Below are positions 42,054-52,009 of a DNA stretch of 64,000 nucleotides, piece by piece. The position numbers and the translations under genes were made by a program. The stretch is from Aliamphritea spongicola (GTDB lineage: Bacteria; Pseudomonadota; Gammaproteobacteria; Pseudomonadales; Balneatricaceae), in the NCBI GenBank assembly GCA_024347235.1, contig AP025283.1, positions 3,224,001 to 3,288,000 of the forward strand. The letters are read 5' to 3'. Every line of letters begins with the position of its first letter. Positions within the stretch are counted from its first letter, which is position 1. Below the pieces are notes generated by a model, which was not told the DNA's origin, searched no databases, and saw nothing but the letters and a program-made list of their open reading frames with translations.

Positions 42054-42938
42054 TCAGGCCTGTAAGTGCTCCCAAAAGCTTCACAGGCGGTATTGGCCGG
42101 TTTACCTAAACGGTACAATTTTATAGACAGTTCAACGCTGGCGAAAGGCTCCTGCAAAATTGCTAACTGGCCGGATGCCAGTTCATCCGCTATCAGGCTT
42201 TCCGGAATCCATGCCATACCGTGCCCTTTCAGTACCAGGGCTTTAAGCGCTTCGGACAGAGCATTTTCACAGACAGAATGTAACTGCACTTTATCGGTAA
42301 GATCCGCCAGACAACGCTGCTGTAACAAACGCCCGAAAAAGATTCTGATGGATGACTCAGCAACCGCACCGGGCGCTGTAAATCTTCTCCGAAAAGAAGC
42401 TGCCCTTCTTTCACCAGTGACACCGGCACCAGACGGTCAGTCCCCACATGGAGGCTTTCGATATCATCCCGCTGCATTTGCTGAAACACTTCATGGCTGG
42501 CATAACTGAGCAAGAAATCACCGTTGCCACTCAGAAACGCGTCCATTGCATCATGAAGGTTGCCTGCTTCCACTTTAATCAGGGTGTCTGAGCCAGACTT
42601 TTCAAGTGTCTGCATCCAGTCAGGAAAGAAGGAAACCGCCAGTGCATGTTGCGATATTACCTGTACCTGTTCGCGGGGCTGGCTGATCGCCTGCATTTGC
42701 TGACGTACCGCATAGGTCTGGTTGATCAGTTGCTGCGCCTGTTCGGCAAATGCAACACCGGTGGGTGTCAGGGTCGTTGGATACTGATCCCGGTCTACCA
42801 GACTGACCCCAGCCAGTTTTCCAGTGACCGGATACGGCGGCTAAATGCAGGCTGGGTCACAAAGCGCGACTCCGCAGCTTTCGAAAAACTGCCGTGTTCA
42901 ACCAGCGCCGTAAAATCAATCAACCACTTTAGTTCCAT
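42054..42938 (-). CDS. LysR-family transcriptional regulator (frameshifted)
   Basis: About 296 aa when joined. The helix-turn-helix start (MELKWLIDFTALVEHGSFSKAAESRFVTQPAFSRRIRSLENWLG) is standard for LysR. The effector domain follows (SQHALAVSFFPDWMQTL, GNGDFLLSYASHEVFQQM, ALVLKGHGMAWIPESLI). Single-base losses near 42075, 42335 and 42817 break the frame, and the repaired end is FWEHLQA. It is divergent from the hpsN-like gene, the classic position for a LysR activator of that operon. The 280 bases between them hold no gene. Confidence 0.85.
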
Positions 42939-43218
42939 GCGTTACCCTTACCAAATTACTGCTCAACTGCGGCCTATACAGTAACACATCAATGAATCGA
43001 GAATCATTAACATTTGAAGGCAATTTAAACACCCTCTTCTGCCCTGTGGTTACCGCTCGAAGCCCTTATAAACCCCTAGCTATGCAAAAAGTAACCGCTG
43101 AAGATCAAAAATAGTATTGGTCAGCACCGGGCCGCCCTTCTACTATCGGTATCAATAACAAATTGAATGTCGCAGCACTCAAACTGCAGACAGATCTGAC
43201 AAGCTGACGAGGTGGGCC

Positions 43219-44522
43219 ATGGAGTACCTGAAGAAATCTAACGCACCGGTTGCCGAAACCGATGAAAAATCCAAACAGCTGTTAAAGCGATGCTGGCCCG
43301 TATTGCCGATGAAGGTGAAGCGGCGGTACGTGACTACGCAATGCAGTTCGACAACTGGGAAGGCGACTTCATTCTCAGTGATGAAAAACGTGCCCAGCTG
43401 ATTGCACAGGTACCGGAACAGACTAAACAGGATATCCAGTTCGCCTATAAGCAGGTACGCACCTTTGCTGAGGCACAGCGTGCCAGCATGCAGGAATTTG
43501 AAATTCAGTCTGAGCCGGGTGTAAAACTGGGTCAGAAAATCATCCCGGTAAACTGCGCCGGCTGTTATGTGCCGGGCGGACGTTACTCCCATGCGGCATC
43601 TGCACTGATGAGCGTGGCCACTGCGAAGGTTGCCGGTGTTAAAAATCATCGCCTGCTCACCGCCAAAGACGGCAGCATCCACCCTGCAATCGTGTATGCA
43701 ATGGATCTGGCCGGTGCTGACATTATTCTGGAAATGGGCGGTGTCCATGCTATTGCCACCATGGCGAAAGGCCTGTTCACCGGCGAAGCTGCCGATATTC
43801 TTGTCGGCCCGGGTAACGGCTATGTTGCTGAAGCCAAACGCTTACTGTTCGGTGAAGTGGGTATCGACGTATTTGCCGGCCCGACTGAGTCAGCCATCAT
43901 CGCCGATGACAGCGCAGACCCGATGACCATTGCTGTGGATCTGGTATCCCAGGCTGAGCACGGCTATGACTCACCGGTCTGGTTATTCACCACCAGCCGC
44001 CGTATCGGTGAAAAAGTGGCAGAACTGATGCCAAAAGTTGCCGCTGATATGCCTAACCATGAGGTCGTACAGTCTGCATGGGACGTACACGGCGAAATCA
44101 TTCTGTGTGACAGCCGCGAAGAATGCGCAAAGGTCAGTGATGACTATGCCAGTGAGCACCTTCAGGTCATCACCGAAGACTTGCAGTGGTGGGCAGAAAA
44201 CCTGACTAACTACGGTTCACTGTTCCTGGGTGAAGGCAGCACGGTAACCCATGGAGACAAGTGCTCCGGCACCAACCACATTCTGCCAACCAAGCGTGTA
44301 GCCCGTTACAGTGGTGGCCTGAACGTCCAGAAATTCCTTAAGATTCTGACCTATCAGGAAATTGATGAGTCCGCTAACCTGGCCTTCAGCACTGCCGGCT
44401 CACGTATTTCCCGGGCTGAAGGTATGGAAGGACATGCCCGTGCCTGTGACTGGCGTCTGCGCAAGTACTATCCGGATACTGAATGGGACTTCCACGTGTA
44501 CGATCAGAAACGTTACGACTGA
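43219..44522 (+). CDS. hpsN: HpsN-like sulfopropanediol dehydrogenase (HisD superfamily; frameshifted)
   Basis: About 435 aa. It starts MEYLKKSNAPVAETDEKSKQ with GAGGTG upstream. It contains the HisD-superfamily sites (NCAGCYVPGGRYSHAASALMS, GPGNGYVAEAKRLLFGEVGIDVFAGPTESAII, SQAEHGYDSP, SEHLQVI, SGTNHILPTKRVARYSGGLNVQKFLK). The last block is typical of HpsN, which oxidises 2,3-dihydroxypropane-1-sulfonate to 3-sulfolactate, rather than of biosynthetic HisD; no his genes are near. One A is missing near 43287, and a compensated frameshift spans 43641-43672 (expected IIACSPPKDG). It is followed by a DegT aminotransferase. Confidence 0.82.
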
Positions 44523-44590
44523 TCGCAACGCAGTTAACTGCCATATTTCCAGCCCTGCCCGCAGGGCTTAGTAATTTCAGGATATTGATT

Positions 44591-45780
44591 ATGAAGACTT
44601 TCAGTAAATCCTTTACCCAGCAGGAAGCCATCCCTGAAGCAGGCATTGCCGCGGCTAACGAAGTTATGCAGTCAGGCCGTTTACACCGCTATAACACATT
44701 GCCGGACGAGCGCAGTGAAACCGATCTGCTGGAAATTGAATATGCCGAATATATGGGTGTGCCTTATTGTCTGGCCTGCTCCTCCGGCGGCTATGCGCTA
44801 CACGTTGCCATGCGTGCTGCCGGTGTAAAAGCCGGAGACAAAGTACTCTGTAATGCCTTCACACTGGCACCGGTTCCCGGCGCTATTCATAACAGCGGCG
44901 CAGAGCCTGTGCTGGTCGACGTTGCTGAAGATTACTGCATTGACCTGGACGATCTGGATGCCAAAGCCGCCAGCAGTGGCGCGAAATTTTTCATGCTCTC
45001 ACACATGCGTGGTCATTTGGCGGACATGGATCGTATCATGGAGATCTGCGAAAAATACGGTTTGTTCCTCATCGAAGACTGTGCACACACCATGGGCGCC
45101 AGCTGGAACGGGAAGAAAAGTGGCACCTTTGGCGATGTTGCCTGCTTCAGTACCCAGACATATAAGCATATCAATTCCGGTGAAGGCGGTTTCCTGACCA
45201 CCCGTCATCCGGACATCATGGCCCGTGCCATCATGCACTCGGGCTCATACATGTTGTTTGAACGCCACTTTGCGGCCCCTCCAAAGGAAGCCTTTGCGGA
45301 TATTCGCTTTGAAACACCTAACTACAGTGGCCGAATGGATAACCTGCGTGCCGCTATTCTGCGTCCGCAACTGGCGGATCTGGATACCCAGTGCCAGCGC
45401 TGGAATAAGCGCTACCGCCTGTTAGAGACTGTGTTCAACAATTGCCCCGGTATCCATATCCCAGCACGCCCTGCAGCTGAAGATTTTGTTGCCAGCTCCA
45501 TCCAGTTCTCCCTGCCGGACTTTTCAGAAGCACAGATTCTGGAAGTGGTTGCGGAGTGTGCTAAACGCGGAGTCGTACTTAAATGGTTTGGTGATGCGGA
45601 CCCTAAAGATTACACCAGCCGTTATGACAGCTGGCGTTACATTAAGGATATGCCCCAGCTACCCAAAACCGAGCAGATACTGAGCAAACTGCTGGATATG
45701 CGCATCCCCTCACGTTCACTGAGGAAGACTGTCAGTTGTTAGGTGAAATCATTTCAGAAGTCGTTAACGAAGAAAAGTAG
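44591..45780 (+). CDS. DegT/DnrJ/EryC1/StrS-family PLP aminotransferase (one frameshift near the end)
   Basis: About 396 aa. The sugar-aminotransferase family pattern is clear: SGRLHRYNT, CLACSSGGYALHVAMRAAGV, NAFTLAPVPGAIHNSGAEPVLVDV, LIEDCAHTMGASWNGKKSGTFGDVACFSTQTYKHINSGEGGFLTT (with the Lys of YKHINSGEGG) and RMDNLRAAILRPQL. One C lost from 45706-45709 diverts the C-terminus; restoring it gives RIPLTFTEEDCQLLGEIISEVVNEEK. It is 68 bases after hpsN and surely co-transcribed. Instead of nucleotide sugars, a small hydroxy- or oxo-sulfonate substrate is suggested by the partner, but this is inference. Confidence 0.85.
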
Positions 45781-45807
45781 TCAGCGAGCAGAATCGCTAA
45801 GCTCAGG

Positions 45808-45982
45808 CGAAACCGGGTGCAAGCACCCGGTAAAAATACTTATGACAAGAGCCTATTGCCTGGATCGCGCCAAATACGATGTCGGCCATAGTTCGTAAAA
45901 TGAAAAGAGTCTGGCCAAATCAGACTCTTTCCCTAGCAACCCTTCGGTGAGGTGAGGAAGTGTTGCTAACCACTTACGAGCC
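45808..45982 (-). ncRNA. Fur-regulated small RNA candidate, copy A (PrrF/RyhB-like arrangement)
   Basis: A promoter on the minus strand (-35 TTGATA at 46011-46016, 16-base spacer, -10 TATTAT at 45989-45994) predicts a start near 45982. The RNA opens into a stem UAGCAAC/GUUGCUA whose loop exposes the C/U-rich sequence ACUUCCUCACCUCACC, a possible anti-ribosome-binding-site seed. A ten-base hairpin AAAGAGTCTG/CAGACTCTTT with TTTTC follows at 45904-45930 (an RNA of about 80 nt). A GC-rich hairpin CCGGGTGC/GCACCCGG at 45813-45830 would end a longer form of about 175 nt. The open frames are not conserved between the copies. Function as an iron-sparing sRNA is inferred. Confidence 0.75.
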
Positions 45983-45999
45983 AGAGCAATAATACATTA

Positions 46000-46016
46000 T
46001 TGATAATGATTATCAA
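46000..46016. promoter_or_regulatory. Fur box A
   Basis: TTGATAATGATTATCAA is a perfect palindrome around a central base and contains the 7-1-7 Fur core TGATAAT-N-ATTATCA (46001-46015). It overlaps the predicted -35 of sRNA A, as expected for iron-dependent repression. Confidence 0.85.
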
Positions 46017-46152
46017 CAACTATTGACAATTAATTTCATTTCCTTGCTTTTCCCTGGCAAGCACTGCTACATCCCCTTCTTTCCGCAGAGATTTATTGCC
46101 GTTAAAACACAAGGAAAATACATCCGGATAAGCTAATACTGAATTTCAGACG

Positions 46153-46327
46153 AAAAACCGGGTGCAAGCACCCGGTAAAAATACTTATGACAAGAGCCTA
46201 TTGCCTGGATCGCGCCAAATACGATGTCGGCATAGTTCGTAAAATGAAAAGAGCCTGGCCAAATCAGACTCTTTTCCGCAGCAACCCTTCGGTGAGGTGA
46301 GGAAGTGTTGCCAACCACTTACGAGCC
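46153..46327 (-). ncRNA. Fur-regulated small RNA candidate, copy B
   Basis: Same layout as copy A: -35 at 46356-46361, 16-base spacer, -10 at 46334-46339, predicted start 46327. The seed stem is UGGCAAC/GUUGCUG. Relative to copy A both changed positions become U-G/G-U pairs, so the stem is retained while the loop ACUUCCUCACCUCACC is unchanged. The first hairpin lies at 46247-46275. The second (46158-46175) has a full five-base U tract (46153-46157), a stronger terminator than in copy A. It lies between the PACE gene and copy A, so read-through could join the two RNAs, as PrrH does with PrrF1/PrrF2 in Pseudomonas. Confidence 0.75.
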
Positions 46328-46345
46328 AGAGCAATAATACATTAA

Positions 46346-46360
46346 TGATAATGATTATCA
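46346..46360. promoter_or_regulatory. Fur box B
   Basis: TGATAATGATTATCA, identical in core to box A and at the same position relative to the -35 of sRNA B. Confidence 0.85.
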
Positions 46361-46388
46361 ACTACTTTTAATAATTATTATCATATTT

Positions 46389-46838
46389 TTATGCAACTGC
46401 TTTTTGCTGCACTACCGGGAAGATCCGGTCATACGCCCAGGTGTATACAAAGGTCATCACAACAACACTGGCCATTACTGCGATATCCATGATCAACGCC
46501 TGCCAGAGACTGAATCCCAGCCACCACATAATGATCGGTAAGGATGTCGCCGTCAGGGTAAACTCAAAGCTCAGGGCATGTACGATTCTGCCCATAAAGC
46601 TTCGTTCCGTTGGCACTCTGCCAAATGCCACATCCACCCTGTCGTACACATAGTTAAACGCCAGATTGATCAGCATAGCTTTAATACTGAGAATCAGTGA
46701 CAGCGCCCCCATTTCCAGCAACTCTTTATCCAGTACATAACTCAGCGCCGGGGTAATGGTGCTGATTAACAATATTTCAAAGATAACGGTATAACGAATT
46801 CTGTCCCATTTGTTCCGGATAACAATTTCTGTCGCCAT
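46389..46838 (-). CDS. PACE (AceI-type) multidrug/biogenic-amine efflux protein
   Basis: 149 aa with four membrane helices in two repeated halves: RIRYTVIFEILLISTITPALSYVLDKE with NLAFNYVYDRVDVAFGR, and MGRIVHALSFEFTLTATSLPIIMWWLGFS with FVYTWAYDRIFPV. The duplicated bacterial transmembrane-pair layout, with Glu in helix 1 and the NxxYD/WxYDR ends, defines the family, whose members export chlorhexidine-type biocides and possibly polyamines. ATG at 46838 is preferred (GGGGAG 8 bases upstream) over one nine codons earlier. It is divergent from a LysR gene, the usual arrangement for this family. Confidence 0.9.
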   Translation of the reverse strand: MATEIVIRNKWDRIRYTVIFEILLISTITPALSYVLDKELLEMGALSLILSIKAMLINLAFNYVYDRVDVAFGRVPTERSFMGRIVHALSFEFTLTATSLPIIMWWLGFSLWQALIMDIAVMASVVVMTFVYTWAYDRIFPVVQQKAVA

Positions 46839-46947
46839 ATCCACTGCTCCCCATGCCAACATCAAAATTTACAATATGCCGGGTATTCTAATCATCATTC
46901 AGATGGAATAAAGTTACTTAGTATCTATATTTCAGATAGGTAATTAA

Positions 46948-47850
46948 ATGCTCAGTACTGATCAGATCACCGCCTTTATCGCCGCCGCAGAACACGGCTC
47001 ATTCTCTGCGGCAGCCCGCAGCCTGAACAAAGCACAGTCAGCCGTCAGCCACGCCATTCAGAATCTTGAGATTGATCTGGGTGTCGAGCTCTTTGACCGC
47101 AGCGCCCGCAGCCCTTCCCTCACCCCGGCGGGGAAAGTCCTGTTACGCAAAGCACATGCACTGCAACAGACCCGGCAAGAGTTCATCGCCCAGGCAGCGT
47201 CCCTGAACGGGGCCAATGAAACAGAGATCTGTCTGGCAATTGCTCAGAGCGTCTGGGATCTGCCCCTGTTGGAAGTATTCAGGGAGTTCGAGCAAAAATA
47301 CCCATATGTCACGCTTGAGTTGCTGGATCCGGGCAGCAGCGATGCCGCCGAACTGATCCGTTCCGGCCGCGCGGATATCGGCCTGATGATGGAACAGGAA
47401 ATCTATCCCAAGGGCTTTCGCTTCAGTGGTATAGGCTATGCCCGCTTATTACCGGTCTGCCATCCGGATCATCCGCTGGTCGCACAGCAACCGGTCAGCC
47501 ACCAGCAGCTGCGACAACACCGTCAATTACTGGCCAGTAACCGGAACCCTGACGACCGCAGTCATGAACGTCATTTACTCAGTCCTGATCTGTGGCGTTT
47601 TGAAAGCCCGCACGTAATGCTGGAAGCCGTGTGTGCAGGGCTTGGCTGGGCATTCCTGCATGAGTCAGTCATTCGCGAGAAACACAGCAACGGTGAGCTG
47701 ACTGTCTTACAGCTGGCTTACCAGCAGGTAGATGCCTTTCAGGGAATTGATGTCATCTGGACAGAGCATAAAGCGCTGGGTTCCGCCGGCCAGTGGCTGC
47801 TTAACCGTTTACAGGCTGTCAGGGGTAACTCGCCGTTACCGGACGCCTGA
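46948..47850 (+). CDS. LysR-family regulator, probably of the divergent PACE gene
   Basis: Intact protein of 300 aa. The helix-turn-helix is in MLSTDQITAFIAAAEHGSFSAAARSLNKAQSAVSHAIQNLEIDLGVELFDRS. A normal effector domain follows (ALAQSVWDLPLLEVFREFEQKYPYVTLELLDPGS, RADIGLMMEQEIYPKGFRF). LysR genes divergent from PACE genes commonly control them. It shares a bidirectional terminator with folD. Confidence 0.92.
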   Translation: MLSTDQITAFIAAAEHGSFSAAARSLNKAQSAVSHAIQNLEIDLGVELFDRSARSPSLTPAGKVLLRKAHALQQTRQEFIAQAASLNGANETEICLAIAQSVWDLPLLEVFREFEQKYPYVTLELLDPGSSDAAELIRSGRADIGLMMEQEIYPKGFRFSGIGYARLLPVCHPDHPLVAQQPVSHQQLRQHRQLLASNRNPDDRSHERHLLSPDLWRFESPHVMLEAVCAGLGWAFLHESVIREKHSNGELTVLQLAYQQVDAFQGIDVIWTEHKALGSAGQWLLNRLQAVRGNSPLPDA

Positions 47851-47860
47851 GATCAGACAC

Positions 47861-47885
47861 AAAAACCGGCTCATGGCCGGTTTTT
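47861..47885. terminator. Bidirectional terminator between lysR and folD
   Basis: AAAAACCGG-CTCATGG-CCGGTTTTT, a nine-base stem with A and T tails between the two convergent genes. Confidence 0.85.
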
Positions 47886-47898
47886 ATGACTGAAAATC

Positions 47899-48766
47899 TT
47901 AGTTCAGATTTTCCAGACGCTTGAATGCTGTCAGAGTGTTCAGCAGCAGCATTGCGATAGTCATCGGACCAACACCACCCGGTACAGGTGTGATGTGTGC
48001 CGCTTTTTCAGATGCGCTGGCGAAGTCAACATCACCTACCAGCTTGTTCTTACCGTCGCGCTCGATACGGTTGATACCTACGTCAATTACGCATGCACCT
48101 TCTTTGATCCAGTCAGCGTTAACCATTTCAGGACGGCCAACAGCAGCAACAACGATGTCCGCCTGACGGCAGATTTCTTCGATGTTCTGAGTGCGGGAGT
48201 GAACGATAGTCACGGTGCAGCTTTCAGCCAGCAGCAGTGCTGCCATTGGCTTACCAACGATGTTAGAACGGCCGATAACAACAGCGTTCTTACCGGACAG
48301 GTTATCACCCAGTGCGTGTTTGATCAGGTGAACACTGCCGTGCGGTGTACATGGCAGCAGGCTTTCTTCACCGATAGACAGACGGCCAACGTTTACCGGG
48401 TGGAAACCGTCAACGTCTTTGTCAGGATCGATTGCGTTCAGTACGGTTTTTCGTCGATCTGAGATGGCAGTGGCAACTGACACAGAATACCGTGTACATC
48501 GTTGTCATTGTTCAGCTGATCAACCAGCGCCAGCAGTTCTTCCTGAGAAGTGGTGGCAGGCAAACGGTGCTCAGTAGATACAAAACCTACTTCTTTTGCC
48601 TGTTCGCCTTTCTTGCGAACATAAACCTGGCTAGCAGGATCTTCACCTACCAAGATAACGGTTAAGCCTGGTGCCTTACCGGCTTTTGCTGAAGCTCAGC
48701 AACTTCACCCGCCATTGTTTGACGAAGATTAGTAGCATACGCGTTGCCGTCAATGATATTGCTCAT
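47899..48766 (-). CDS. folD: FolD, methylenetetrahydrofolate dehydrogenase/cyclohydrolase (two frameshifts)
   Basis: About 289 aa when joined. It carries [22 protein letters not shown] (with the catalytic Lys in YVRKK), [52 protein letters not shown] and the end motif [19 protein letters not shown], all diagnostic of FolD. An A is missing in the runs near 48688 and 48448. The enzyme interconverts CH2-THF and formyl-THF. The methyl-oxidising flavoprotein next to it would supply CH2-THF, so proximity may be functional. As an essential-type gene it is unlikely to be truly broken, which supports the sequencing-error reading. Confidence 0.95.
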
Positions 48767-49422
48767 AATTTACCTATCGTAATCCTGTATCGACCCGACA
48801 CATCTGCATTCCCGGCAGCACAACTGCTATTAAGGGAACTGATATATCCGGGAGCTAAATTAGCCTTGGTTTACGCCCGCCAGCAAAGCATTCTGCGACG
48901 CGACAAAACAGCCGTTATGATATAGCTACCACTGTCAGGTTCAAGCGCTTATCGACAAGAAAACCCGGAAATTGGGCAGTGGTAAACACTGGCATGATCT
49001 GTAGCAATAGCTGACAGAAAAGCCGGTCATCAGAGCGGTATTATCAGGACAATACTTCAGCAATAATTTGCCAAAAGCGACCTGTATTTGATTAAAGATA
49101 CAGACCCGGCCAACAGTACCTTCCGGCACTTGCTGTACCCTGCCCCTTTTACTCTGCCACCTGCAATACCTTGCCGGTAATCGTGCCAAACCTGACATTC
49201 GCACCAAAAAATCTCCTGTCCCAGTCACCTGAGCAGAAGATCGTCATAGCTATACTATTGAACAACTACTTTTGTATAACCCTGGCTGGGGCTATCCTGC
49301 ATGAGCGGCGTAAAAGAAGCAACCATGCGACTTAATTTTAGGGCACGACCAGACCAGAGCATACCTCTCTGATCCGGCAATTAAGTCACAGGTTGCCTCA
49401 AACCCTCATTAAATACTGGTCA
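48767..49422. other. Intergenic region between folD and the dimethylglycine dehydrogenase-like gene
   Basis: About 650 bases. Short open frames are present but have no recognisable motif or good ribosome site. A glycine riboswitch was looked for and not found. The folD promoter must lie near 48770-48850. Confidence 0.4.
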
Positions 49423-51871
49423 TCAGCACTTAATTTTTTCCATTGCCGGATCGTAGAAGGATCGCAGTGACGGTTTCACCGTATAACGTTCACATTCAAC
49501 TTCGATCTCAAACGCTGCACTGTCCAGCCAGTCCTTGGTTACACCGGCATCGTTTTCGATGTAACCCATTGCAACCGTTGCTCCCAGAGAGTGACAGAAC
49601 ATACCTGCGGTTGTACGGCCAACAATCTTACCGTCAGCAATGATTGGCTCTTCGTGGTAGCAAAGCGGCTCAGGATTCTCGAACAGGAATGCGACAAAGC
49701 GACGCTTCAGAGGACCAGCCTCTTTCTGTGCCAGTAAGGCTTCCTTACCGATGAATCCACCTTCTTTATTAAAGTCAGAAGCAAAGCCTAAACCTGCTTC
49801 CAGCGCGGTATCTTCGTCGGTGATGTCGTGACCCCAGTGACGGTAGCACTTCTCCATCCGTAGGGAGTTCATGGTGTGGTAACCGTAAGGACGGATACCG
49901 AACTCTTCGCCGGCTTCATTGACCAGATCATAAACGCTTGGCGCAAATTCGGTTGGGATATACAGTTCCCAGCCCAGCTCACCTACATAGGTAATACGGG
50001 ATGCGCGAACCACTGCGTAACCCAGTTCAATCTCTTTAGAGGTTGCAAACGGGAAAGCAGCATCGGACATGTCTTCACGAGTCAGTTTGCTCAGGGTTTC
50101 CCGGGACTTCGGCCCCATCACAGTCACAACTGCCATCGCAGAAGTCATATCGGTAAAGAACACCATGGCATCCGCCGGCTTGTTACGGCGCAACCAGGCC
50201 ATATCACGGTTCTGACATGCCACACCTGAAACCACCAGGAAGCGGTCTTCTGCCAGACGGGTAACGGTAACATCTGCCTCAATACCACCGCGTTCGTTCA
50301 ACCACTGGGTATACACCATACGGCCCACAGCAACATCAATGTTGTTAGAACAGATACGGTTCAGGTAGCTCACAGCATCCGGACCTTCAACCTGATACTT
50401 ACAGAATGAGCTCTGATCAATGACGCCTACTGCATTACGAACCGCTTCATGTTCAGCACGGTTGTTGTCAAACCAGTTCTGACGGCCAAAGGAGTATTCA
50501 TACTCAGCTTCCTGACCTTCATTGGCGAACCAGTTAGCACGCTCCCAGCCATTTTCTGAACCGAATACCGCACCCTGCGCCTTCAGCTGATCATGCAGTA
50601 CTGAACGACGTACGCCACGGGAAGTTTTGAACTGCTTAAACGGATAGTGAGTTTCATACAGCAGACCCAGTGTTTCAGTGGTACGTTCCTGCAGATACTT
50701 CTGAGTCCCCTGAAAGGCATATTACGGCGAATATCCACGTCCCACAGATCGCGAGGTGCATGGCCTTTATCAATCCACTCGGCCAGCATCTTACCGGCAC
50801 CACCGGCAGACTGAATACCTACAGAGTTGAAACCGGCTGCGACAAAGTAGTTACGCAGTTCAGGTGCTTCACCCAGGTGGTAACGGTCATCCGGTGTGAA
50901 CGACTCAGGTCCGTTAAAGAATACCTGAAGACCGGTTTTTCCAGTTCAGGTACACGGTGCATTGCCGCTTCCAGGTAAGGCTCCAGGTGTTCAAAATCTT
51001 CCGGCAGCTCATCAAAGCAGAAATCTTCAGGAATACCGTCCTGGCCCCATGGCTTAGCGCCCGGCTCAAACATACCAACCAGCAGCTTACCGGCATCTTC
51101 TTTGTAGTAGCAGTAACCGTCCATATCCCGCAGAGTAGGCAGGCCATGATCCAGATTCGGCATGTTCTCAGTCACGACGTAGAAGTGTTCCGCACCGTGC
51201 AGTGGCACGTTTACACCGGCTTTCTTACCGAACTCGCGGGCCCACATACCGGCACAGTTAACCACGTATTCGGCATCGATATCGCCCTGCTCGGTGATAA
51301 CTCCGGCAGCCTTGCCGTCACGGATCTTCATATCCAGCACTTTTACGCCTTCAATGATCTGCGCACCGCCCATACGGGCACCTTTTGCCAGCGCCTGGGT
51401 AACGTCAACCGGACTTGCCATACCGTCCATCGGCAGGTGAATCGCACCCAGCACATCATCAATGTTCAGCAATGGCCACAGATCACGGGCCTGTTCAGGG
51501 CTGATTACGTCACACGGGAAGCCGGCAACCTTCGCCATAGATGCGCCACGTTTAAGTTCAGACAGACGCTCCTTGTTGGTCGCAATTGTCAGTGAGCCAT
51601 TACGCACAAAGCCAGTTGCCTGTCCGGTTTCAGCCTGAAGAGTGTCATACAGGCTGGCACTGTAATTGGCCAGCATCGACATATTATAAGTAGCCCGTAA
51701 AGTAGGTACTAAGCCGGCAGCGTGCCAGGTGGTACCACAGGTCAGTTGCTTACGCTCAAGCAGGACTACATCAGTAATACCCAGCTTGGTCAGGTGGTAA
51801 GCAACGCTACAGCCGATAACACCGCCACCGACGATGACGACACGGGCGGATGAGGGTAATTGCTTTGTCAT
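49423..51871 (-). CDS. Dimethylglycine/sarcosine dehydrogenase-family flavoprotein with GcvT-like domain (two frameshifts)
   Basis: About 816 aa. The N-terminal FAD domain has RVVIVGGGVIGCSVAYHLTKLGITDVVLLERKQLTCGTTWHAAGLV, the site where family members bind flavin covalently. The C-terminal half is a tetrahydrofolate-binding GcvT domain (EGPDAVSYLNRICSNNIDV, YVGELGWELYIPTEFAPSVYDLV, RMEKCYRHWGHDITDEDTALEAGL). Such enzymes demethylate dimethylglycine or sarcosine to CH2-THF and give electrons to ETF. Breaks near 50935 and 50714 need one base each. ATG at 51871 has GGAG upstream. It follows etfB-etfA on the same strand, and folD lies beyond. Confidence 0.9.
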
Positions 51872-52009
51872 ATGATTCTCCAACAGCCTGTCAGGCTGTA
51901 ACTGCACATTCTTGTTTCGCTCTGTCAGTTATGGACTGCAGAGACATTTATTATGAGCACTGAAATGCCTGCAGCGAGCTGCAGGCTAAGCAGTGCTTTA
52001 GAGAAAACG

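Larger units (their letters stand above)
45807..46017. repeat. Direct repeat, copy A (about 205 bp, about 96% identical to copy B)
   Basis: Spans an sRNA-like unit with its Fur box. The same unit recurs at 46151-46362. I count about eight differences plus a one-base gap. The two copies lie in the same orientation, 345 bases apart. There are no transposon ends, so this is a local duplication. Confidence 0.9.
46151..46362. repeat. Direct repeat, copy B
   Basis: Second copy of the unit at 45807-46017. Differences include GCC for GC near 46230, a T to C in the terminator stem, and two changes in the seed stem, which keep the RNA pairings through wobble. Confidence 0.9.

Noticed and set aside
43219..44522. 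Biosynthetic histidinol dehydrogenase HisD
   Set aside because: There are no his genes near, and the blocks around ARYSGGLNVQKFLK and the LysR/DegT context fit HpsN better.
46133..46318. A 61-codon open frame over sRNA copy B
   Set aside because: It starts with GTG without a ribosome site, is broken in copy A by the extra base and a TAG, and lies over RNA-like hairpins. A non-coding reading explains the region better.
48767..49422. A glycine riboswitch or small gene next to the methyl-oxidising flavoprotein
   Set aside because: No tandem aptamer pattern was seen, and the 95-codon frame at 48941-49228 has no motif or ribosome site.
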